A stretch of 64,000 nucleotides of DNA from Nyssa sinensis (taxonomy: Eukaryota > Streptophyta > Magnoliopsida > Cornales > Nyssaceae), in the NCBI GenBank assembly GCA_008638375.1, contig CM018031.1:62517688-62581687 (forward strand). The letters are read 5' to 3'. Position 1 is the first letter of the stretch. Each line of letters opens with the position of its first letter. The translations under genes and the position numbers were made by a program. The notes beneath the pieces were generated by a model that had not been told where the DNA came from, did no database searches, and saw only the letters and a list, made by a program, of their open reading frames with translations. Below, piece by piece: positions 57,801 through 64,000 of this stretch.

Positions 57801-60461
57801 ATTACCCCAGGTATATCCATGTGGTAGTTGGTAGTGAGAATTCCAAAGCACCAGAAAAACATTATATATGTGAAATGCTCAAGGTGCCATGTGGCTCCCT
57901 ATAGAAGAAACATCTATTGTGGCGGTGATGTGGAAATACTGATAAAGTCCAGTATAGTGATTTTGCACTCTTCAGAAGGGTAAGTTCCGATTTTGATGAA
58001 CTGGTGTATGCCACAAATCTCGTCCAGCGGCATGAATCTACCCATATATAGGAAGAGATACACGCATGTAGCAAGTAACGTGTAGGGAAATGTATCAAAG
58101 AGGTGAATAAAAAAAAAAACAATCTACATAATTGAGGATGAAAGCATATTAGCCCTTCTTGCAAACCCAACCCCCTCCCAAAAAAAAAAACAGTTGTAGT
58201 AGGAGTGTACTATAGTAGTATTAGAAGAAGTAATGATTAAGATGTAAATAACAAAAGACAAATTTCTGACAAACTCTCTCCTCACCAAAAAGTTGCATAA
58301 TAGACTGGAATGACATGCAAAGCCTTTTCTTGTTTTTTTCAAAAGACCCAAGAACAAAGTGTGGCATTAGCACTACTATTACTTCGCATTCAATTAATGT
58401 TATTATTAGAAGTAATAATTAAGATATAAATAACAAAGGAGAAGTTTCTGACTAAAGCTCTCTCCTCACCAAAGAGATACACAATAGATTGGAATGAAAA
58501 AAAAAAGCCTTCTCTTGCCATTTTCAAAAGACCCAAGAACAAATTGTGGCATTAGAACTACAATTACTTCACAATTCGCATTCAATTAATGCTTGCAAAG
58601 CACAAAAAATGAAACAAGCTGAACAACTTAAAAAACCAAGAGTGGACCTACGGTATATATTACAACCTGAAGAGCATAGAGTATTCTTACAAAATTGAAC
58701 CCAGACCATAGTCCAGAAATATCTTTCCCAAGTATTCATCGGATGGACAAAAAGGTGCAAAAATATATAACCAACAATAGTAATCCAGATCATAATGCTA
58801 ATGAAAATTGAATACTTAAAGCCCATTATACCTCCAAAGTAGAATAAATGACTAGCTCCAATTTGAGAGGCTTCTTAGGATTATAGGAACCACAAGGTAT
58901 TATGACAACCCAACTGCAATCAATGAACTTCAGTTAGCACATACATATAATGCTTTGCAAGAAGTAACACTTCAAATGGACTTTGGAAGAAGGGGTAGAG
59001 TTTGTACTAAATCCATCCATCCGGCTTTAGTGATGATATAAAAGGCCATGCATGGAAAAAAAAAACATTCAGAGGGTAGAATGAAAGGATTTAAAATAAA
59101 ATGAATAGAGATTATACTGACATCTTTCTTGATAACAATTGAGGAGCTAATACTTCAAGAAAGCTTGGACCATAAAATTCCTTCAACCATCCAGAGAAGA
59201 AGCAAATGTGACTCTGAAGAAGTAACCACAAAAAAAAAAAAAGTCAACCAGGGAACAACCTTTAAATGCACACAGAGGATCTCACAAAGTAACTGCAAAT
59301 TTTCACATTTGTCAAGTATACCTCAATAGCACGAACGACATTGTTGAACCCTCTTAGTCTGGCAACATCAAGTGGAGTTTGACAATCATCATTCCTTGCT
59401 AAAGGATTTGCTGAAGCATCAACCAGATAATAATTAAAGAAAGAACAATCGACTAGATTTGCCACATCTAGTAAAACATTGAACACAAGATGTTCCATTA
59501 CCAAACTGAAGGCTGGAGCTCCAGTGTGGCAACACAGCTCTTACCCATATGGAATCAAAGAGACATACCTCCATTGGACAAAAGTAACTTAACAGTCTGG
59601 TCCAGGCCTCTTTTTGCTGCATGATGTAAAGGAGTACCCGCATGACTGCCCTGAAGTAAATAATCAATGAACACCACAATGAGTTGCACATTATCTATAT
59701 AATTTTTGGTGGAGCATAATGATAAATATAACTAATGACCAATTGATCAAGCACTGCGAACAATGAAATGGAGTATGAGAGAACTTTGAACATTCAAGGC
59801 AAACCAGGCTAAGCTGTATGCATAACAATTGCTAAAAATTATAAATTAAAATGAAATATACTTGGGTAATGCTACCAAGAGACCTTTCGCATATGCGAAC
59901 AGGACTTACATCCAAATGAGACTAAAGTTGAGTATTTTACATACCCGGACGATACGTATTGATGTTTGCACCAAGTTCAATCAAAGTTTTGGCAACATTA
60001 AATAGCTCGGGATTCATGCTCGCCGCAATAAGTGGTGTTTTCCCTTCTTTGTCAATCCACTGCATTACAATAAACTCAGACTATAACTTTCTACAAGAAA
60101 AAAATGGGAACAATAACCCTGGAGTTCTGCAATTACCAATCATTATCACATACATATGTACATGTCATACAGGCTGACATATATAACGACTAAGCTGAGT
60201 TGTAGTTATTTAACCAGATAGGAATACAATGAGACTTCACCTTCTTTTTTCTTTTTTTAATTTGATCCAGAGTAAACTCATGCAATAAACTTTATGGTAC
60301 GTTTTCGGAGAAAAGGAAGAAAGAAAAGAATGTATTTTCCTGTTTTGTCTTTTCGGATGTTTGATGGGTATCTAAATTAGTAAATTTGGAAGAATTTGTG
60401 ATGCAAAATTCTAAACCTTCAGAGGAACCAAAGGGAATCCTAAAACCTTCAGAATGTAGCT

Positions 60462-60502
<41 letters not shown>

Positions 60503-60650
60503 CATGAATCTACGTATATTTAGAGAGAGAAGCATATGTTATATATACCTCAAGGCCTGCACCTTCAAGGCAAAGAGCTTTAATGGCTTCAATATTTCCA
60601 TCAATGACCTGCTCATAGAGTAACTCTTCTTTGGATTGTTGTTGCCCCAT
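51857..60650 (-). CDS. XBAT35: ankyrin-RING E3 ubiquitin ligase, XBAT35-like
   Basis: There are nine exons on the minus strand: 60650-60549, 60059-59945, 59650-59569, 59410-59322, 59213-59122, 58913-58832, 56469-56367, 54631-54546 and 52708-51857, about 533 aa. The order is: MGQQQS start with a possible myristoylated Gly2; ankyrin repeats (about 35-130, with GKTPLI, AGTPLHHAAKRG and DDCQTPLDVAR); FYGPSFLEVLAPQLLSRK and WVVIIPCGS segments; a UIM-like stretch (about 281-298); a linker with six Trp in GW/WG context (about 316-393); and a C3HC4 RING (about 481-533, ending VVRLYAV). The family ubiquitinates target proteins, and Arabidopsis XBAT35 acts in ethylene and stress responses. One oddity is that exon 3 follows a CAG acceptor with GGC. 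The family frame needs one G fewer, so canonical splicing from exon 2 shifts the frame and stops within exon 3. Family assignment is firm; functional status is open. Confidence 0.88.
52627..52665. repeat. hexanucleotide repeat coding for Ala-Thr
   Basis: About five GCAGTT-type units (plus strand) encode the alternating Ala-Thr run at residues 266-275 of the XBAT35-like protein. The repeat is in frame, so length changes would add or remove dipeptides without a frameshift. Confidence 0.75.
52914..53455. mobile_element. inverted-repeat element rich in AACCGGTT motifs
   Basis: The left end GCATAGCTATCAGAACC (52914-52930) and the right end in reverse, GCATACTTATCAGAACTA (53455-53438), match at about 15 of 18 positions. 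The interior carries many ACCGGTT and GGTTCAACCGG motifs. A tRNA-like SINE head (A-box-like 'TAGTCAAGTGGCTAA', B-box-like 'GGGTTCGAATCTC') sits inside at about 53097-53165. It lies in the last intron of the XBAT35-like gene. The superfamily is unknown. Confidence 0.5.
53762..53910 (-). mobile_element. Au-like SINE in the XBAT35-like last intron
   Basis: Read on the minus strand, it starts GGGTGGGCCTTGGCGCAACG and continues with GTAAGGTTGTTCCATTGTGACC, then the B-box-like 'ACGGGTTCGAGTTG', and ends near AGTGGCGGGGTCTCTTGCA. This matches the Au SINE layout closely. The direct repeats CTAACTGAAAATT (53748-53760) and CTAACTGAAAAATT (53911-53924) are the target duplication. Confidence 0.85.
55713..55748 (-). 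other. candidate 36-nt cassette exon of the XBAT35-like gene
   Basis: On the minus strand, a pyrimidine-containing acceptor (TTTTACACACAG) precedes 36 bases that end CTCTTG before a consensus donor GTAAGG. Inclusion between exons 7 and 8 would keep the frame and add 12 residues. It sits where Arabidopsis XBAT35 has an optional exon with a nuclear localisation signal, but these residues are not basic. It is only a splice-site-based guess. Confidence 0.2.
57312..57413 (+). mobile_element. tRNA-derived SINE head in an XBAT35-like intron
   Basis: The A-box-like 'TAGGCTCGAGTGGTATCTCC' and the B-box-like 'AGGTTCAAATCTC' about 40 bases later give a Pol III promoter layout. A GT-rich tail follows. 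It directly abuts the minus-strand SINE that starts at 57433. Confidence 0.5.
57433..57637 (-). mobile_element. tRNA-derived SINE with 18-bp target duplication
   Basis: Read on the minus strand, the segment starts near GCTGAGATGGCATTCGACTG (A-box-like) and has the B-box-like 'GGGTTCGATTCC'. It ends in poly-A (plus-strand poly-T at 57433-57442). The direct repeats AATAAGAGTCACAAGTTT at 57414-57431 and 57638-57655 are identical, which suggests a fairly recent insertion. Confidence 0.8.
58214..58590. repeat. tandem duplication of about 190 bp
   Basis: Copies at about 58220-58398 and 58399-58590 share AGAAGTAAT.ATTAAGAT.TA, TCTCTCCTCACCAAA, AAAAGACCCAAGAACAAA and TGTGGCATTAG, and both end CGCATTCAATTAATG. 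The duplication lies in the intron between exons 6 and 7 of the XBAT35-like gene. Confidence 0.85.
60470..60499. repeat. (AT)n microsatellite in XBAT35-like intron 1
   Basis: About 15 AT units lie 50 bases downstream of the exon 1 donor on the coding strand. Confidence 0.85.
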
Positions 60651-62739
60651 TGAATTGAAACTTCAAAGAAGGTTTCAATAGCAAAAGGTTTCGTACATTT
60701 ACAAGTAAATATATATTCAGGGCAAAGTCTGGTTAATAGCTGGATCGAAGGAAAGACGAGTAAGAAGGAGAAATAATTTCTTAGCAGAGAAGGAAAAGAT
60801 GTGATTTTTCGGGGGGAAGCTTCGAAGAACTGTTGGAGTTTGAAATAATCTTAGACAGAGAGAAAGAGAGCACAGAGATTGGGGAACGGAGTTGGGATTT
60901 TCTCTGCGGTAATCGATTGATATGCCACGAACGGCCGCCACAGACGGGATACCTAATGCCGTGTAATTGTATGATTATAATTGCAGATTTCTGAGGTGAC
61001 GTGGATAATTATAATTAATTGCAATTTATTTTTATAAACATAATTAGTTTACAAAGAAAAAATAATTATAATATAATTAATTTAAAAGGTGTGCCTTGTG
61101 AAGGTGTTTGCTCACTGTTAGTATAATTTTTGTGCTAACTCATGAACAAGAAATAAATTAGGATTTAATTGTTTGAAAAGAAAATAATTATCATAATCAA
61201 ACTCAAAGTTAAATACGTAAGAAATAAATACTTATGATAGGATTTCAATCCTACAAATAATAAATTAATATTTAACAAAGTAATTATTAAACAAATAAAA
61301 TATTAAAAATGTATTTAAAAGTTGGGTTAGTTTTATAATTTTGTATGATTATATTTTTAAAATTTTTGGAACTATTAATTTTAAAATTGTAAATTTGTAC
61401 CTGAGACATTATATGGGGCGAAGATGAAAACATATTCCATCAAAACACCCCAAACGATCTTGTAGTGGTGCATAAACACCCCTAACAAGCTTTAATTAGC
61501 TTATAAACGAATTGAGATTCGAGTCCAACTGATAACACAAATATCCGATTCAATCCGATAATATGTTAATTATCATATTTCAATAAGTTCGATCTAATTT
61601 GAAAAATAAAAATTGTTAGAACTTTTTCTTGGTTGAGACTAATTGGGATATATATATATATATATATATATCGACTGAAATCATATCCAACTCATTTATT
61701 ATATTCGTGTTCTACTAGATCATGAATTAAATCGTGGTGAAGGACAATACAACGTACTTAATAAGCAAATGAATATTTAAGAATAAAACACATTTTGACT
61801 TTTTTTTGGATTTCAAACAAAAGTTAGGACTATTTTTATTTTTATTATCCTACCCTCCCCACCCCCAATTCCCAAACAATCTTGGCACAAGAAAGGCTTG
61901 GGAGGTTTAACCACCTCCCAACCCCGCAAACAACCAACGGCGTAGGTTCTCCATGGATGCAGGTTTCGTATGGTGTATATATAACACCTCCCCCAGGTAT
62001 CAGATTTTTGGTTGCAAAATGATGCATAATACCTACAACAGCAGATGCTCCATGCCCCAATTCACAGCACAGCATAGCACGTCCTTTCAGTGGAGTCCTA
62101 TTCTTTTACCCAACACCAGGAATTTTTGCTCATCCATTTTCAACTTATTTTCCAAATCCACGATAACTCTAAAGGTATTTACTGAAAAAAGACTTCTTTG
62201 GCAAAGTAGATCAGAACAACAAAAATACTTTAAAGAATATAATTCTTTCACACACAACAAAATAATAGAATTCATTTGAGAAGACTGCTCATTCAAGCGT
62301 CTTCTCAAATAATTTTAAAAAAAAAAAAATGCGTTGCAACAAGTGTAAGGTCAAAAACTCCAATATGACAACGCATCTTCTCAAATAATTTAACCAAAAA
62401 AAAAAAAAAATACATCTTGAGGGCATACAGTCAATAACTCCAACCATGAAAGCAATTTGGATGCAACTAATCCCAAAATTCAATAGAGAACCGCATCATA
62501 ATTTCCAATTGCACAGAGAGAGATCCCATCGATCAGACCAACAAAATGGCAAGGAAGATGATAAGTATGCCACAACATCTCATAACAGATGAACATTGGG
62601 AAGATTCCAAACTCTTATTTTTCCTTTGTACTCAAAAGACCAAAAATAAAAATAAAAATAAAAAAGAGGTCCAATGAGGGCTAGGAAAAATAGAATACAT
62701 ACAAACCAATTGAGTCAGCTTTTTCTTTGGGGACACTAT
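60651..62739. other. head region of the XBAT35-like gene and 3' flank of the S26-like gene
   Basis: Bases 60651-60960 are the likely 5' leader and core promoter of the minus-strand XBAT35-like gene (GC-richer, with a CTCTTTCTCTC-type tract on the coding strand). From 60960 to about 61850 the sequence is AT-rich with an (AT)n run at 61650-61673. The 61850-62090 patch is GC-richer and has a TATATATAA stretch, but no identifiable gene. Two A-runs at about 62318 and 62397 follow near-identical 'CTTCTCAAATAATTT' contexts, a small local duplication. Confidence 0.4.
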
Positions 62740-63016
62740 TTATGCTTTATGACTTCTTGCCATCTCATCAACATCCAGTTCAACTTCCAACACAGGCGAA
62801 TCCTTCCGCATGCTTAAATGACTGGTAGAAGTAACACCACTTTTAATCAAGTTTTTTTTCTCAATATAGAATAAAAATGGATTTAGTTGATTTAATTCAA
62901 TCAGTTCACCTGTTCTGCACGGGACCATGATCCACAGCTGTTCTCAGGCAATATATGACCCGGCCGACTATGTCTGTCATGGTTACTGGCCCAAATGTTC
63001 GGCTGTCATTGGCTTC
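62740..63016 (-). CDS. C-terminal part of an S26 peptidase-like protein
   Basis: Two exons lie on the minus strand: 63016-62910 (phase 0 start) and 62821-62740, joined through a split Ser codon and ending in TAA. They encode 62 residues. The first begins EANDSRTFGPVTMTDIVGRV, and the DSRTFGP box is the conserved C-terminal signature of S26 leader peptidases and their mitochondrial inner-membrane relatives. The tail reads SPVLEVELDVDEMARSHKA. The pattern YCLRTAVDHGPV and this tail fit the plant S24/S26 family typified by Arabidopsis At2g31140, whose protease function is unproven. The catalytic Ser and Lys would be in upstream exons. I could not find these up to base 64000, so they probably lie beyond the window edge. 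Confidence 0.75.
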
Positions 63017-64000
63017 CTGCAATTAATAAAAGGGAGGGGAGACTATAATCAGGTCCACCAACCAATTAAAGAGTCGGGCATCGCCCACATGCTAGGTACT
63101 TCCGGTCCTAACTGGTTCATATTCATATGCATACCTCAGAGCTAGAGGTAGTTGAAATGCTGAAAGCTGTCCTGTTTCAAAATTGAAATTTTGGAATAAA
63201 TACAAGTAATCTTTGTCTCTTTGTTGGAAGAGTGGTAGCTCTCCCCATAGGTTTAAGTGCCCTTGGTGTTCACCATAATGATGTGATCATGGGTCCAGCA
63301 ATCTAAACTGTCAATGCTAGACCAGTCCCATTGGATGTGTAATAAAACGAAAAAAGAAAAAATTAAAAATGAACACATTTGTGACATGGTTGGAGTAGCA
63401 GCAATGGAGATAAATGAGAGAAAATTGATTTAAGATGGTATGACGATGTATAACGAAAACTAGTAAATGTATCAATTAGGAAGAGCAACATGGATCGAGA
63501 ATCATACTAAGGGACAGGAGAGAGTAAAATAAATATTGACTAGAAATAGTAAAAAAAAAAAATGATAACTTGTGGTCTAATCGAGGGGGTGGTCTCAAAT
63601 AGAACTAACTGGTGAGATAGGATTAATGTAACCGACCCCAAATTGTTAGGGATAAGGCTTTACTAAATTGAGTTGAGTTAATAATGGAATGGGCCCGGGA
63701 ATGATAATTCCAATCCAAAACCCATTCATAAGTACCAAATATCCTAAAGTAATACTGTTAATATTTCCAACAATCTAAGGTCCGAAATTTCAGCAATCTA
63801 ACACTTTTAAAATCAAGCAAAATCCAACCCTCTTTCATCTACAAACCCAATACTTCTTTTTTCTATCTTTCAAAACCCAAACAACCAAGCTATCCATAAC
63901 AAAATCCACCAAAAATCAATTGTAGCAACATTATCTCAAGTTTTCTCGCACTTTACTACATTAGATTTGTCGGTAAGTAATTTTTTTTCCCAGTGGGGGT
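63017..64000. other. probable intron of the S26-like gene with a LINE insertion
   Basis: Because the upstream exons are missing, this stretch is likely intronic. A donor-like GAG before GTATGC at 63135 on the minus strand could end an exon starting at about 63173, but its residues do not fit the family. Bases 63365-63680 are an RTE-type LINE 3' end. The rest shows nothing recognisable. Confidence 0.4.
63365..63680 (+). mobile_element. RTE-type LINE 3' end, decayed
   Basis: A plus-strand frame near 63370-63415 reads HICDMVGVAAMEINERKL, matching the RTE ORF2 tail pattern (HIRE.VGVAPIE.K....). The end GTAACCGACCCCAAATTGTTAGGGATAAGGCTTTA (63629-63663) is the usual 3' terminus shared by RTE LINEs and Au-type SINEs. 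Stops and small deletions show that it is dead. Confidence 0.6.

Noticed and set aside
61845..62075. Minus-strand frame of 76 codons in a GC-richer patch
   Set aside because: I see no recognisable domain, splice structure or family match. I also considered a Cassandra-type LTR, but found no 5S-like core.
63136..63175. Extra upstream exon for the S26-like gene ending at the 63135 donor
   Set aside because: The splice sites are fair, but the coded residues (TAFSISTTSSSE) do not fit the family sequence expected before DSRTFGP.

Overview
This looks like nuclear DNA from a eudicot plant. The sequence is AT-rich, genes are split by canonical GT-AG introns, and simple repeats of (AT)n, (GA)n and (GT)n are common. 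Every gene I recognise belongs to a plant family. Retroelements are dense: L1-type and RTE-type LINEs, tRNA-derived SINEs including two Au-like copies, a solo LTR and many short inverted-repeat elements. The species cannot be named from the sequence.

Layout. (1) 1.5-7.9 kb, plus strand: a complete eight-exon KDM5-type JmjN/JmjC/C5HC2 gene closest to the JMJ19-like branch. It lacks FYRN/FYRC and has altered iron- and 2-oxoglutarate-binding residues. (2) 8.7-12.95 kb: a decayed L1 LINE broken by two nested inverted-repeat elements. (3) 13-30 kb: a gene-poor stretch with unassigned exon-like pieces at 13.6-14.15 and 14.86-15.27 kb, a long-armed inverted-repeat element at 16.9-17.4 kb, a solo LTR with target duplication at 18.2-19.4 kb and an old LTR-retrotransposon pair at 25.1-27.1 kb. 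(4) 30.35-30.90 kb, minus strand: an intronless ALOG/LSH gene of the LSH3/LSH4 type. (5) 31-42 kb: AT-rich intergenic DNA with a strong hairpin at 38.96-39.08 kb. (6) 42.08-45.65 kb, minus strand: a complete PUB4/PUB3-like U-box plus armadillo E3 ligase. (7) 51.86-60.65 kb, minus strand: an XBAT35-like ankyrin plus RING E3 ligase in nine exons, with a GW-rich linker and a one-base anomaly at one splice acceptor. (8) 62.74-63.02 kb, minus strand: the last two exons of an S26-type peptidase-like gene whose 5' part is not visible, followed by an RTE LINE 3' end.

The genes do not form an operon-like unit. They are independent housekeeping or developmental regulators: chromatin, organ-boundary transcription, two ubiquitin ligases and a peptidase-like protein. 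The observations most worth checking are the apparently catalytically dead but otherwise intact demethylase, the GW-rich XBAT35-like linker with its splice-site frameshift, and the nested repeat architecture. Gene coordinates given as one span include introns; exon positions are in the evidence text.
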